From an uncultured Alistipes sp. (lineage in GTDB: Bacteria > Bacteroidota > Bacteroidia > Bacteroidales > Rikenellaceae), in contig CASDSD010000020.1 of the NCBI GenBank assembly GCA_949283205.1, positions 1 through 64,000 of the forward strand: 64,000 bases of DNA, read 5' to 3'. Numbering within the stretch: the stretch's first letter is position 1; every line of letters begins with the position of its first letter. Positions 9,216-18,587 of this stretch are shown piece after piece. Under the pieces are notes generated by a model that did no database searches, was not told the origin of the DNA, and worked only from the letters and a program-made list of their open reading frames with translations. The position numbers and the translations under genes were made by a program.

Positions 9216-11840
9216 ATGGTAGCAGACAAGTACACGCCACAGGAGATCGAATCGAAGTGGTACGAGTATTGGATCGACAACAAACTTTTCCATTCGGAGC
9301 CGGACGCCCGCAAACCCTATACGATAGTCATTCCGCCACCCAATGTCACGGGTATGCTCCACATGGGGCATATGCTCAACAACACGCTGCAGGATGTACT
9401 GATGCGCCGCGCCCGCCAGAAGGGAATGAATGCCTGCTGGGTTCCGGGCACCGACCACGCCTCGATAGCCACCGAGGCCAAGGTCGTGGCCAAGCTCAAG
9501 GCCGAGGGCATCGACAAGGCGAGCCTTACGCGCGAGGAGTTCCTGCGCCACGCCTGGGAGTGGAAGGAGAAACACGGCGGCATCATCCTCAAGCAGCTGC
9601 GCAAGCTGGGCGCCTCGTGCGACTGGGACCGCACATGCTTCACCATGGACGAGCCCCGCACCGAGAGCGTGATCAAGGTCTTCGTCGACCTCTACAACAA
9701 GGGCAAGATCTACCGCGGCGTGCGCATGGTACACTGGGACCCCGCGGCAAAGACCGCCCTTTCGGACGAGGAGGTGATATACAAGGAGTCGCAGGGCAAG
9801 CTCTACTACCTGCGCTACATGATCGAGGGGACGGACCGTTACCTTGTCGTGGCAACCACGCGCCCCGAGACCATTCTGGGCGATACGGCCGTATGCCTCA
9901 ACCCCAACGATGAGCGGTATAAGGACATTCCGGCCGACGCACGCGTCATCGTGCCCCTGGTAGGCCGCTCGATCCCCGTCATACGCGACACGTATGTCGA
10001 CATAGAGTTCGGTACGGGTGCCCTGAAGGTAACCCCCGCGCACGACGTGAACGACTACATGCTGGGCGAGAAATACGCGCTCGAGTCGATCGACATATTC
10101 AACGACGACGGCACCATCAACGACAAGGTGGGGCTTTATGTGGGCATGGACCGTTTCGAGTGCCGCCGCGTCATCGAGGGCGACCTCGAGAAGGCGGGCC
10201 TCATGGAGAAGGTCGAGCCCTACACCAACAACGTCGGCTATTCGGAGCGCACGGGCGTGGCCATCGAGCCCAAGCTCTCGATGCAGTGGTTCATGTCGAT
10301 GGAGGATATAGCCAAGCCGGCCACGCGCGCCGTCATGGAGGATGAGATAAAGTTCATACCCGCAAAATACAAGAACACCTACCGCCACTGGATGGAGAAC
10401 ATCAAGGACTGGTGCATCTCGCGCCAGTTGTGGTGGGGCCAGCGCATCCCGGCCTACTATCTCCCCAAGGGAGGGTATGTCGTTGCCGAGACCGCCGAGA
10501 AGGCCCTCGAGATGGCCCGTGCGAAGACGGGCGACATGACCCTCACGGCGGCCGACCTGCGGCAGGACGAGGATGTGCTCGACACGTGGTTCAGTTCGTG
10601 GCTCTGGCCCATATCGGTATTCGACGGCATACGCCACCCGCACAACCCCGAGATCGAGTACTACTACCCCACGAGCGACCTTATCACCGCCCCGGACATC
10701 ATCTTCTTCTGGGTTGCGCGCATGATAATGGCGGGATACGAATACCGCGGCGAGAAGCCCTTCGGCAACGTCTACTTCACCGGCATCGTGCGCGACAAGC
10801 TCGGCCGCAAGATGTCGAAGCAGCTCGGCAACTCGCCCGACCCGCTCGACCTGATCGCCAAGTACGGCGCCGACGGCATGCGCGTGGCGATGATGCTTTC
10901 GTCGTCGGCGGGCAATGACGTCATGTTCGACGAGGCGCTCTGCGAGCAGGGCCGCAACTTCGGCAACAAGATATGGAACGCCTACCGCCTCATCAACGGC
11001 TGGAGCGTGGACGAGAGTCTCGCACAGAGCGACAACGACGCGCTGGCCGTGGAGTGGTTCCGCCACGCCTTCGCCAAGGCCCTCGCGGAGATCGAGGACA
11101 ACTACGCCTCGTACCGCATATCGGAGGCCTTCATGCGTATCTACAAACTCTTCTGGGACGACTTCAGCGGCTGGTACCTCGAGATGGTGAAGCCGGCGTA
11201 CGGCAAACCCGCCGACCGCACGACCATCGACGCCACGCGCCGCTACTTCGACCTGCTGATGCGTCTGATCCACCCCTTCATGCCCTTCGTGACGGAGGAG
11301 ATATGGCAGGATCTGGCGCCCCGCGCAAAGGGAGAGTCGATAATGTACGCCGCGGCACCCGAACCGGAGCCGTGGGACGAGACTCTGCTGGCACGCTTCG
11401 AGTTGGTGAAGGAGGCCATTACGGGCATCCGCAACGTCCGCAAGCAGAAGAACATAGCACAGAAGCAGCCGCTCGCGCTCAAGGTTATCGCCGACGAGAA
11501 CTACCCTGCGGCATACGCCCCCGTGATAACGAAGATGGGCAACATCGAGAAGATAGAGAGCGTCACCGAGAAGGATCCCGCCGCCGCGGCCTTTATCGTC
11601 AAGACGACGCAATACTTCGTGCCGCTGGGCGGCAGCATCGACCGTGAGGCCGAGGTGAAGCGCCTCGAGGCCGACCTCGAGTATCTCGAGGGGTTCCTGG
11701 CCAGCGTGATGAAGAAGCTCTCGAACGAGCGGTTCGTAAACTCGGCCCCCGAGAAGGTCGTGGCCAACGAACGCGCCAAGAAGGCCGACGCCGAGGCCAA
11801 GATCGCGGCCATACGCGAACATCTGGCAGCATTGAAGTAA
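9216..11840 (+). CDS. valS: Valine--tRNA ligase
   Basis: Class Ia aminoacyl-tRNA synthetase that charges tRNA-Val in the cytoplasm. The 874-residue product shows the HIGH-type motif HMGH at 49-52 within [21 protein letters not shown], the editing (CP1) domain between about 170 and 390 with [13 protein letters not shown], the valine-specific [20 protein letters not shown], the KMSKQ motif at about 532-536, the anticodon-binding helical domain, and a C-terminal Val-type coiled coil (about 805-874, rich in [21 protein letters not shown]). Length matches the family. A strong T-tailed hairpin follows the stop, so it is probably monocistronic. Confidence 0.98.
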   Translation: MVADKYTPQEIESKWYEYWIDNKLFHSEPDARKPYTIVIPPPNVTGMLHMGHMLNNTLQDVLMRRARQKGMNACWVPGTDHASIATEAKVVAKLKAEGIDKASLTREEFLRHAWEWKEKHGGIILKQLRKLGASCDWDRTCFTMDEPRTESVIKVFVDLYNKGKIYRGVRMVHWDPAAKTALSDEEVIYKESQGKLYYLRYMIEGTDRYLVVATTRPETILGDTAVCLNPNDERYKDIPADARVIVPLVGRSIPVIRDTYVDIEFGTGALKVTPAHDVNDYMLGEKYALESIDIFNDDGTINDKVGLYVGMDRFECRRVIEGDLEKAGLMEKVEPYTNNVGYSERTGVAIEPKLSMQWFMSMEDIAKPATRAVMEDEIKFIPAKYKNTYRHWMENIKDWCISRQLWWGQRIPAYYLPKGGYVVAETAEKALEMARAKTGDMTLTAADLRQDEDVLDTWFSSWLWPISVFDGIRHPHNPEIEYYYPTSDLITAPDIIFFWVARMIMAGYEYRGEKPFGNVYFTGIVRDKLGRKMSKQLGNSPDPLDLIAKYGADGMRVAMMLSSSAGNDVMFDEALCEQGRNFGNKIWNAYRLINGWSVDESLAQSDNDALAVEWFRHAFAKALAEIEDNYASYRISEAFMRIYKLFWDDFSGWYLEMVKPAYGKPADRTTIDATRRYFDLLMRLIHPFMPFVTEEIWQDLAPRAKGESIMYAAAPEPEPWDETLLARFELVKEAITGIRNVRKQKNIAQKQPLALKVIADENYPAAYAPVITKMGNIEKIESVTEKDPAAAAFIVKTTQYFVPLGGSIDREAEVKRLEADLEYLEGFLASVMKKLSNERFVNSAPEKVVANERAKKADAEAKIAAIREHLAALK

Positions 11841-11848
11841 CAACACGG

Positions 11849-11899
11849 CGACGGGCGGCATGGGGACGCTGCGTGTACCCGCTCCGCCCGTCGTTTTTT
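11849..11899 (+). terminator. Rho-independent terminator of valS
   Basis: CGACGGGCGG (11849-11858) pairs with CCGCCCGTCG (11884-11893), followed by six T residues. The 25-nt loop can form a small inner stem. Confidence 0.8.
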
Positions 11900-11957
11900 G
11901 CTGTGCGGCACACGCCGCGAAAGAGCGCCTCACGGCAAAACGGTATGGAATAATGAT

Positions 11958-12419
11958 ATGCCCAATGTAACGATATATACCGACGGGTCGTCGCTCGGCA
12001 ACCCGGGTCCCGGGGGCTACGGCATAGTCCTCATCTCGGGGCCGCACCGCAAGGAGCTCTCGGCGGGCTACCGCCTCACGACCAACAACCGTATGGAACT
12101 GATGGCCGTATGCGTGGCGCTCGAGGCCCTCAAGGTCGAGGGGTGCGACGTTACGATATACTCCGATTCGAAGTATGTCGTCGAGGCCGTAAACCAGCGA
12201 TGGGTCTTCGGATGGGAGAAGAAGGGCTTTGCAGGCAAGAAGAACCCCGACCTGTGGATGCGTTTCCTGCGCATATACCGCCGCCACCGCGTGCGGTTCG
12301 TATGGGTCAAGGGCCACGCCTCCACCGTCGAGAACAACCGGTGCGACGAACTGGCCGTCGCAGCCGCCAACTCGCCGACACTTTCCGAGGATACGGGATA
12401 CGACCCCGCCGACGCATGA
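11958..12419 (+). CDS. rnhA: Ribonuclease HI
   Basis: Cleaves the RNA strand of RNA-DNA hybrids. The 153-residue product begins MPNVTIYTDGSSLGNPGPGG, containing the first catalytic Asp (D9), then TTNNRMELMAVCVALEAL with the catalytic Glu, TIYSDSKYVVEAVNQRWVFGW with the next Asp, and WVKGHASTVENNRCDELA with the His and last Asp of the DEDD set. The length is that of single-domain RNase HI. The ATG at 11958 starts at the conserved N-terminus; the frame is open upstream but unrelated. An MBL-fold gene follows 61 nt downstream. Confidence 0.96.
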   Translation: MPNVTIYTDGSSLGNPGPGGYGIVLISGPHRKELSAGYRLTTNNRMELMAVCVALEALKVEGCDVTIYSDSKYVVEAVNQRWVFGWEKKGFAGKKNPDLWMRFLRIYRRHRVRFVWVKGHASTVENNRCDELAVAAANSPTLSEDTGYDPADA

Positions 12420-12480
12420 CGGCAGGCCGGAACGGGATGCCGCCGCAGGGCATGACGATTGCAGTGAACAGCGACAGGAT

Positions 12481-13287
12481 ATGAAATTCACATTTCTGGG
12501 AACAGGCACATCGCAGGGTGTACCTGTCATAGGGTGCCGGTGCGTGGTATGCTCGTCGCCGGACCCGCGCGACCACCGTCTGCGCACGGCCGCCATGGTC
12601 GAGACGCAGGGACGACGTATCGTGATCGACGCCGGGCCCGACTTCCGCTGCCAGATGCTGCGCACGGGCGTGCGACATATCGACGCCATACTGCTCACGC
12701 ACGAACACCGCGACCACATAGCGGGGCTGGATGACGTGCGGGCCTTCAACTTCGTCGACTACCCCGTCATACACCGTGTCGACATATATGCCGCGCCACG
12801 CACGGCGGCATACGTGCGCAAGGCGTTCGACTATGCCTTTATCCCCGACAAATACCGCGGGGCCCCCGAGATGGAGCTGCACGAGATCGACACGGCACAT
12901 CCGTTCAAGGTTAAGGATGTAACCGTGATGCCCATCCGCGGCACCCACTCCGACCGGTTCGAGGTGACGGGCTACCGCATAGGGCCGTTGGCCTACATGA
13001 CCGACTTCAAGACGCTGCTCGAGGGCGAGGAGGAGAAACTCTGCGGCATAGACACTCTTGTGGTCAATGCCTTGAGATATGCGCCCCACTATTCGCACTT
13101 CAACGTCGAAGAGGCGCTCGACCTGATCTCGCGCATCAGGCCACGCCAGGCGTTCCTGACGCACATGTCGCACGAGATAGGGTTGCATGCCGAGGCCTCG
13201 CTGCGGCTGCCGCAGGACGTACACCTGGCATACGACACGCTCTCGTTCGAGATAGAGGAGCCGCAGACTGCCGCATGCGCCGGATGA
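12481..13287 (+). CDS. MBL-fold metallo-hydrolase (PhnP/tRNase Z-like)
   Basis: A 268-residue metallo-beta-lactamase-fold hydrolase. The N-terminus MKFTFLGTGTSQGVPVIGC and a Cys pair (CRCVVC) are typical of the PhnP-like subgroup; the metal-binding motif is THEHRDHIAG (His74, His76, Asp78, His79). Further ligands are in MPIRGTHSDRF and MTDFKTL, and the last in LTHMSHEIG. PhnP members hydrolyse cyclic phosphodiesters, but no phn genes are nearby, so the substrate is open; in Bacteroidota this family is usually annotated only as MBL fold. It is co-directional with rnhA and with the SDR gene 31 nt downstream. Confidence 0.85.
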   Translation: MKFTFLGTGTSQGVPVIGCRCVVCSSPDPRDHRLRTAAMVETQGRRIVIDAGPDFRCQMLRTGVRHIDAILLTHEHRDHIAGLDDVRAFNFVDYPVIHRVDIYAAPRTAAYVRKAFDYAFIPDKYRGAPEMELHEIDTAHPFKVKDVTVMPIRGTHSDRFEVTGYRIGPLAYMTDFKTLLEGEEEKLCGIDTLVVNALRYAPHYSHFNVEEALDLISRIRPRQAFLTHMSHEIGLHAEASLRLPQDVHLAYDTLSFEIEEPQTAACAG

Positions 13288-13318
13288 CAAGACAATAATA
13301 CGACAATAACCGAGACAT

Positions 13319-14137
13319 ATGAAAAACTGTATGAAGGATAAGACCGTGGTCATCACGGGCGCCTCGTCGGGCATAGGCGAGGCCATGGCCGAGGTATACG
13401 CCTCGATGGGGGCCAGGGTGGTTCTCGGCGCACGCCACGCCGACAAGCTCGAGGCTCTGTGCCGCCGCATCGAGCAGGCGGGGGGCCGGGCGGCATGGTG
13501 TGCCACCGACGTCACCCGGCAGGAAGATTGCAAGCGGCTCATAGATACCGCCGTGGAGCGTTTCGGCGGCATCGACGTGATGATCTGCAACGCCGGTATC
13601 TCGATGCGCGCGCTCTTCGACGACGTCGACCTCGAGGTACTGCACCGCCTTATGGATGTCAACTTCTGGGGGACGGTATATTGCACCAAGTATGCCCTGC
13701 CATATCTCCAGAAGTCGCACGGCTCGCTCGTGGGGATCTCGTCCGTCGCCGGCATACACGGACTGCCCGGACGCACGGGATATTCTGCCTCGAAGTTCGC
13801 CATGACGGGCTTCCTAGAGACCATCCGCATCGAGAACCTCAAGAAGGGACTCCACGTGATGGTCGCCTGCCCGGGCTTCACCGCCTCGAATGTCCGATTC
13901 TCGGCCCTCACGGCCGACGGCTCGCAGCAGGGAGCAACCCCCCGCAAGGAGGAGAAGATGATGACGGCCGAAGAGGTCGCACGCATCGTCGCACGTGGCA
14001 TAGCACATCGCAAGCGTCTGTGTCTTATGGAGATCGAGGGCCGTGCCACACACTTCGTCAAGAAGTTCGCCCCGGGACTCGTCGACCGCCTCTTCTACTA
14101 CGTCATGTCGAAGGAGCCCGACTCTCCGTTCAAGTAA
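13319..14137 (+). CDS. Short-chain dehydrogenase/reductase
   Basis: An NAD(P)-dependent oxidoreductase of 272 residues with a Rossmann fold: TGASSGIG at 13-20, the NAG motif in ICNAGIS (about 89-95), and the catalytic Ser142, Tyr155 and Lys159 in GISSVAGIHGLPGRTGYSASK. The C-terminal LVDRLFYYVMSKEP resembles membrane-associated DHRS7-like SDRs. The substrate is not predictable. Met5 at 13331 is an alternative start. It closes the plus-strand run that began at rnhA, and a 10-bp hairpin follows. Confidence 0.85.
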   Translation: MKNCMKDKTVVITGASSGIGEAMAEVYASMGARVVLGARHADKLEALCRRIEQAGGRAAWCATDVTRQEDCKRLIDTAVERFGGIDVMICNAGISMRALFDDVDLEVLHRLMDVNFWGTVYCTKYALPYLQKSHGSLVGISSVAGIHGLPGRTGYSASKFAMTGFLETIRIENLKKGLHVMVACPGFTASNVRFSALTADGSQQGATPRKEEKMMTAEEVARIVARGIAHRKRLCLMEIEGRATHFVKKFAPGLVDRLFYYVMSKEPDSPFK

Positions 14138-14157
14138 CGGACAGGCATATATAAACT

Positions 14158-14187
14158 GCGGGGAGCGATCGCAAGGTCGCTCCCCGT
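14158..14187. terminator. Hairpin between convergent SDR and ssb genes
   Basis: CGGGGAGCGA (14159-14168) pairs perfectly with TCGCTCCCCG (14177-14186) around an 8-nt loop. It lies 20 bp after the SDR stop and 50 bp before the ssb stop. The T-tail is weak. Confidence 0.65.
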
Positions 14188-14239
14188 ATACGTTTCATAT
14201 CATACCGGCGCATTTACGGCCGACATCGACCCTCACACG

Positions 14240-14689
14240 TCAGAACGGCAGGTCGTCCGGATCGTCCGCCGCGGCAGGAACCTCGGCGGGCGCCGCCTGC
14301 GGTTTCGGTTGCGGCGCGGCACCCCGATCGGCAGGAGAACTCCCCTGCTGCATGTTGTCACCGCGACGACCGAGAAGCTTCATCTCGTCGGCCAGGATCT
14401 CCGTCGAATAACGCTTGATGTTGTCCTTGTCGACCCACTCGCGCGTGCGGAGGCGTCCTTCGATATAGAGCTGGCTGCCCTTGCGCACATAGCGGTCGAC
14501 GACATCTGCCAGGCCGCGCCACAGGGTGACGGTATGCCACTCGGTCAGCTCTTTCGTCTCGTTGTTCTGTCTGTCATAGATGCGCTCGGTCGTGGCCAGG
14601 CGCACACGGGCGACCTTGACGCCCGATTCGGTGGTGCGCACCTCGGGATCTATACCCACGTTGCCCACCAGGATAACCTTGTTTACCAT
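14240..14689 (-). CDS. ssb: Single-stranded DNA-binding protein
   Basis: Coats single-stranded DNA in replication and repair and recruits partner proteins. The 149-residue product begins MVNKVILVGNVGIDPEVR and has the OB-fold core with WHTVTLWRGLADVVDRYVRKGSQLYIEGRLRTREW. A disordered Pro/Ala-rich tail ends in the acidic tip DDPDDLPF, the partner-binding peptide. lpxK ends 31 nt upstream on the same strand, so the two are probably co-transcribed; the pairing has no obvious functional logic. Confidence 0.97.
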   Translation of the reverse strand: MVNKVILVGNVGIDPEVRTTESGVKVARVRLATTERIYDRQNNETKELTEWHTVTLWRGLADVVDRYVRKGSQLYIEGRLRTREWVDKDNIKRYSTEILADEMKLLGRRGDNMQQGSSPADRGAAPQPKPQAAPAEVPAAADDPDDLPF

Positions 14690-14720
14690 ATTATAATTCT
14701 ACAATGATAATCTTGCAATA

Positions 14721-15812
14721 TCACCTCATTTCGCCTGTCTCGCGGCCGTCGCGTCCGCCGATCGACATGTCGCCCAGATGCACCTTCCCCTCCAGATCGT
14801 TCTTCAGCGTGCCGAGGAAGTCCTCGTCCGAGCCCTCGATGAACTCCAGCTTGACGGGCTGATAGAAGAGTCTCTCGCGCATATAGTCGGGCACGCGGCG
14901 GCTGCGGCGCAACTTCACGGCATCCTTCTCCGTCGTGAGCAGCATCGCCTTCGGATGGCGCTCAAGGCTCTCCATGATACTCTTTATGTCGGATACCGAA
15001 TAGACGTGATGGTCCGAGAAGATAAACGTATCATCCACACGATACCTCTCCTTCGCCCCCGACACGAACGGTCGCGGATTGCCGATGCCGGCCATCACTA
15101 TGACTTCGCCGCCCTCCTCGAGGCTGTAAGGCGTATCGAACAGGGGTATGGCCCGTGACGGCACTATGCGCGTGAAATATATCTTCTGGTATGCCACCTT
15201 GTGCAGCTCCTTGCGCCAGAGACGCTGGTCGAGCAGCGACATGTTTTCGTGACATTTGGTGACGATAAAGTAGTGCGCCCGATAGAGCGAGTCGACCTTG
15301 TCGCGCAGCGACCCGTACGGCAGGTATGTATCCTTGTAGAACGGCCGCGTCGAGTCGATCACAACCACATTTATGCGCGGGTCGACATAGCGGTGCTGGA
15401 AACCGTCATCCATGATGATGAGTTCCGTCTCGGGATGCTCGGTCTCGATGCGGCGGATGGCTTCGGCGCGCTTCTCACACACCACCACCAACGCCTCGGG
15501 GAACTTCAGTTTCACCTGCAGCGGCTCATCCCCCACCTCGCGATATGACGAGCTGGCCTTGACCTCGAGATAGCCTTTCGTACGGCGCCCGTAGCCGCGC
15601 GAGAGAAACGCCACACGACAATACTGCATCATATACGCCAAGATCAGCTCGGCCGTAGGGGTCTTGCCCGTACCGCCGACGGTGATGTTTCCCACGCATA
15701 TGATGGGCGTGGAGAACTTCTCGCTCTTAAGCAAGCCGCAATCGAACATCCAATGGCGGACATACACCACCATCCGATAGGGATAGGACAAGAGTTTGAG
15801 CAAAAATCTCAT
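14721..15812 (-). CDS. lpxK: Tetraacyldisaccharide 4'-kinase
   Basis: Phosphorylates the 4' position of the lipid A precursor at the inner membrane. The 363-residue product has an N-terminal hydrophobic anchoring segment (MRFLLKLLSYPYRMVVYVRH), the Walker A-like GNITVGGTGKTP at 41-52, FLSRGYGRR, IIMDDGFQH with catalytic residues, VVIDSTRPF, and the C-terminal TTEKDAVKL. Length and motif order match LpxK. A consensus-like promoter lies about 185 bp upstream. With kdsA and kdsB, this is the third lipid A/Kdo gene in the window. Confidence 0.95.
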   Translation of the reverse strand: MRFLLKLLSYPYRMVVYVRHWMFDCGLLKSEKFSTPIICVGNITVGGTGKTPTAELILAYMMQYCRVAFLSRGYGRRTKGYLEVKASSSYREVGDEPLQVKLKFPEALVVVCEKRAEAIRRIETEHPETELIIMDDGFQHRYVDPRINVVVIDSTRPFYKDTYLPYGSLRDKVDSLYRAHYFIVTKCHENMSLLDQRLWRKELHKVAYQKIYFTRIVPSRAIPLFDTPYSLEEGGEVIVMAGIGNPRPFVSGAKERYRVDDTFIFSDHHVYSVSDIKSIMESLERHPKAMLLTTEKDAVKLRRSRRVPDYMRERLFYQPVKLEFIEGSDEDFLGTLKNDLEGKVHLGDMSIGGRDGRETGEMR

Positions 15813-15997
15813 ATCGTGTTAGCATTCGTTTAATCTCCGCGCCACCGGTTTCATGCGCCCCGCAAGCCTTAAGCCGCGACAGCGCCCGACAACGGTCGGG
15901 GTGCCGGGCGGACAACGCGCAACCTCCGTCGCGAAGGCGGCCGAAGGCTCTCGCAGACATGGCGGAGACGGGTAATCCTCCCGATATTACCAATTTT

Positions 15998-16028
15998 CAA
16001 AGGTAACCAATTATTTCATACAAACCAA
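15998..16028 (-). promoter_or_regulatory. Putative promoter of lpxK-ssb
   Basis: On the minus strand: TTG (16028-16026), 20 bp, TACCTTTG (16005-15998). Matches TTG-N20-TAnnTTTG. The resulting leader would be about 180 nt. Confidence 0.5.
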
Positions 16029-16099
16029 CCGCAAACCGCCTTTTTTACATTTACGTCCGTATTTCCGGACATTTATCCCGCCATTCCGCATTTTTTTAT

Positions 16100-16107
16100 T
16101 AATTTTG
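16100..16107 (+). promoter_or_regulatory. Putative -7 element of the M23 lipoprotein gene
   Basis: TAATTTTG matches TAnnTTTG and ends only 6 bp before the ATG at 16114, so the transcript could be nearly leaderless. No good -33 TTTG is seen at the usual distance. Confidence 0.45.
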
Positions 16108-16113
16108 TACGTT

Positions 16114-17445
16114 ATGAAACATATTTTCCACGCAATCATCATTTCAACTCTTCTGCTCGCCGTCGGATGCAACCGCTCCGGACAGAAGCAGGAGCAGGCA
16201 GAGACAGCCGAAGCCGAAACACCCGTTCACGATATCCGGTTCGGGATCATTGCCGACAACTACCGTACCGAAGAGGGCGAAGTGGCCAACGGCCAGACCC
16301 TCGGCCAGATCCTCGCCCGCTACGGCGTATCGGCCGCCACGGTCGACAAACTCGACAAGGCCTCGAAGGATATATTCCCGCTGCGCCAGATACGCGCCGG
16401 ACGTCCCTATACGGCATTCCTCACGACCGACTCGCTCAATGCCGGCCGCCTCGACTACCTTGTCTACGAGAAAGACCTCACCGATTATGTCGTATTCGGG
16501 TTCCCGAACGACACCGTGACCATCACCACCGGACAGAAAGACGTAACCGTGAAACGACAGAAGCGATCGTCGGTGATCGAATCGTCGCTCTGGGGCGCCA
16601 TCATGCGCGACAGCCTGCCCTATGCGCTCGCAGCCGAACTGGAGGACATATACCAGTGGACGGTCGACTTCTTCGGCATACAGGAGGGCGACTCCTTCAC
16701 CGTCATCTATGACGAGCGGCTCGTCGATACCACCTTCGTCGGCATCGGCCGCGTCTGGGGCGCCAAGTTCAACCACGGCGGCAAGGAGATCTACGCCATA
16801 CCCTTCAAACAGAACGGCAAGATACAGTATTGGGAGTACGACGGGGCATCGCTGCGCAAGCAGCTGCTCAAGGCGCCGCTCAAGTTCACTCGCATCAGTT
16901 CGCGCTTCTCGCGGGCGCGTCTGCACCCCATATACCGGGTCTACCGCCCGCATCTCGGGGTCGACTACGCCGCCCCGAAGGGTACGCCCGTACATGCCGT
17001 AGCCGACGGCGTCATCATATTCAAGGGCTGGAGCGGCGGCGGAGGCAACACCCTCAAGATAAAGCATGCGGGCAACCTCGTGACGGGCTACCTGCACCTG
17101 AGCGGATATGCCAAGGGTATCGCCAACGGCACCCGCGTATCACAGGGGCAGTTGATCGGATACGTAGGCAGCACGGGCGCCTCGACTGGACCGCACCTCG
17201 ACTACCGCATCTGGAAGAACGGCACGGCGATCGACCCGCTGAAGGTGCCGCAGGAGCCCGCAGAGCCCATAAGCCAGCAGAACAGGGCCGCCTTCGAGCA
17301 GATACGCGACCGCATCGTGGCGGAACTGAACGGCACGGCGACGCCCGAGATGATCGTAACGCAGTTGGACAGCCTGCCCGGGGCCGACTCGCTCGCGACA
17401 AACGCCGCGGCGCAGACGGCAGAAGAGGAGAAGGAGAAAAAATAA
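16114..17445 (+). CDS. M23-family metallopeptidase lipoprotein
   Basis: A predicted peptidoglycan endopeptidase (LytM/M23 fold) of 443 residues in the envelope. The signal MKHIFHAIIISTLLLAVGC ends in a lipobox with Cys19. A middle region (about 60-230) resembles the LysM-like/OapA regions of other M23 proteins (GQTLGQILARYGV). The zinc site is complete: His280 and Asp284 in HLGVD, His328 in YLHLS, His361 in GPHLDYRIW, so it should be catalytically competent. A charged tail of about 70 residues follows. The ATG at 16114 begins the signal peptide; an upstream in-frame TTG is not needed. Confidence 0.9.
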   Translation: MKHIFHAIIISTLLLAVGCNRSGQKQEQAETAEAETPVHDIRFGIIADNYRTEEGEVANGQTLGQILARYGVSAATVDKLDKASKDIFPLRQIRAGRPYTAFLTTDSLNAGRLDYLVYEKDLTDYVVFGFPNDTVTITTGQKDVTVKRQKRSSVIESSLWGAIMRDSLPYALAAELEDIYQWTVDFFGIQEGDSFTVIYDERLVDTTFVGIGRVWGAKFNHGGKEIYAIPFKQNGKIQYWEYDGASLRKQLLKAPLKFTRISSRFSRARLHPIYRVYRPHLGVDYAAPKGTPVHAVADGVIIFKGWSGGGGNTLKIKHAGNLVTGYLHLSGYAKGIANGTRVSQGQLIGYVGSTGASTGPHLDYRIWKNGTAIDPLKVPQEPAEPISQQNRAAFEQIRDRIVAELNGTATPEMIVTQLDSLPGADSLATNAAAQTAEEEKEKK

Positions 17446-17481
17446 GGGTCGGGGCAACAACCGCAGCAGAGTACAACATAG

Positions 17482-17916
17482 ATGGATATAGACCAACGGA
17501 TCGAGAAATTCATACGCCGCCACCACGTACTGACGCTCGCAACGGCGACCACAAAGGGTGAACCGTATTGCTGCAACCTCTTCTATGCCTATTGCGGAAG
17601 CGGGACGTTTGTCTTCACATCCGACACGCCGACCCGCCACGCCCGCATGATGGAGCGGAACGGCCGTGTCGCCGCCTCGGTGGTGCTCGAGACCCGCATC
17701 GTGGGTCGGGTACAGGGTTTGCAGATAACGGGAGATGCGGTCAGGGCCGACGACGATGCGGCGCGGCTCGCATACATAAAACGGTTCCCGTATGCCGCCC
17801 TCGCGGAACTGAGACTATGGCGGCTGGAGGCCGACATGATGAAATATACCGACAACACGCTCGGATTCGGCAAGAAACTGATATGGCAGAGAGAGCGACA
17901 GCAACAACAGGAGTAA
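17482..17916 (+). CDS. Pyridoxamine 5'-phosphate oxidase-like flavin-binding protein
   Basis: A 144-residue split-barrel protein with the start RIEKFIRRHHVLTLATAT, then GEPYCCNLFYAY, GTFVFTSDTPTRHARMM, and GLQITGDAV, which is the PNPOx-like fold; the size and the opening motif recall the YhbP/UPF0306 group. Flavin or heme binding and substrate are unknown. Its 3' end overlaps the ispD start by 34 bp in another frame, which suggests coupled translation with ispD. Confidence 0.75.
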   Translation: MDIDQRIEKFIRRHHVLTLATATTKGEPYCCNLFYAYCGSGTFVFTSDTPTRHARMMERNGRVAASVVLETRIVGRVQGLQITGDAVRADDDAARLAYIKRFPYAALAELRLWRLEADMMKYTDNTLGFGKKLIWQRERQQQQE

Positions 17917-18587
17917 TAATCGTGGCCGGCGGTGCGGGCCGCAGAATGGGCAGCGCGCTGCCCAAGCAGTTTCTCATGCTGCACAACCGACCCGTACTGG
18001 CACATACGATAGACCGCATGCGCGAGGCGCTGCCCGGGGCCCGCATCGTCGTGGTGCTGCCCGAGGAGCATATCCCGCTGTGGCGTAACCTCGCGGCACG
18101 TTTCGACATAGCCGAACACGAGGTTACGGCAGGCGGCAGCGAGCGTTTCCACTCAGTAAGCAACGGCCTGGCCGCGCTGGGCGACGGCTGCCGACTGATA
18201 GCCGTACACGACGGCGTACGACCTTTGGCATCGAAGAAACTGATTCTGCGGACACTTCTGGAAGCCGAGAAGAGCGGTGCCGCCATCCCCGTCGTGGCTC
18301 CCGCGGACTCGTACCGCATAGTCGAGAACGGACATTCGCGCCCCATAGACCGTTCGCTCCTGCGCATGGTGCAGACACCGCAGGTGTTCCGTGCCGAAGT
18401 GCTGCGCGAAGCTTACCGGCAGCCATTCTCCGCCGCCTTCACCGACGACGCCTCGGTTGTCGAGGCCACAGGGTACACGGTCTCCCTGTGCGAGGGCGAG
18501 CGCGAAAACATAAAGATAACGACCCCTTCGGATCTGACCGTGGCCGAAGCGATACTCAATGCCCGTGACGATGAAGCGCAGTTTTGA
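17883..18587 (+). CDS. ispD: 2-C-methyl-D-erythritol 4-phosphate cytidylyltransferase
   Basis: Third step of the MEP isoprenoid pathway: joins CTP and methylerythritol phosphate. The 234-residue product shows VIIVAGGAGRRMGSALPKQF with the CTP-binding loop, VTAGGSERFHSV, VHDGVRPLAS, VQTPQVFRAEVL, TDDASVVEA and GERENIKITTPSDL, all in the expected order. I chose the ATG at 17883 because it places the nucleotide loop close to the N-terminus; upstream frame is antisense-like noise within the previous gene. It overlaps both neighbours (34 bp upstream, 17-29 bp downstream), so this is a tightly packed operon. Confidence 0.95.
   Translation: MAERATATTGVIIVAGGAGRRMGSALPKQFLMLHNRPVLAHTIDRMREALPGARIVVVLPEEHIPLWRNLAARFDIAEHEVTAGGSERFHSVSNGLAALGDGCRLIAVHDGVRPLASKKLILRTLLEAEKSGAAIPVVAPADSYRIVENGHSRPIDRSLLRMVQTPQVFRAEVLREAYRQPFSAAFTDDASVVEATGYTVSLCEGERENIKITTPSDLTVAEAILNARDDEAQF

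Larger units (their letters stand above)
15813..16113. other. Divergent intergenic region between lpxK and the M23 lipoprotein
   Basis: A 301-bp spacer with a minus-strand promoter near 16000 and a plus-strand -7 box at 16100-16107. A short CCCGAC/GTCGGG stem near 15892-15906 would lie in the lpxK leader. No gene seen. Confidence 0.55.

Noticed and set aside
9195-12749. Very long open frame (over 1100 codons) antisense to valS and rnhA
   Set aside because: It is the mirror frame of highly biased GC-rich codons in valS; no domain, no signal peptide, no promoter, low-complexity Arg/His/Val-rich composition.
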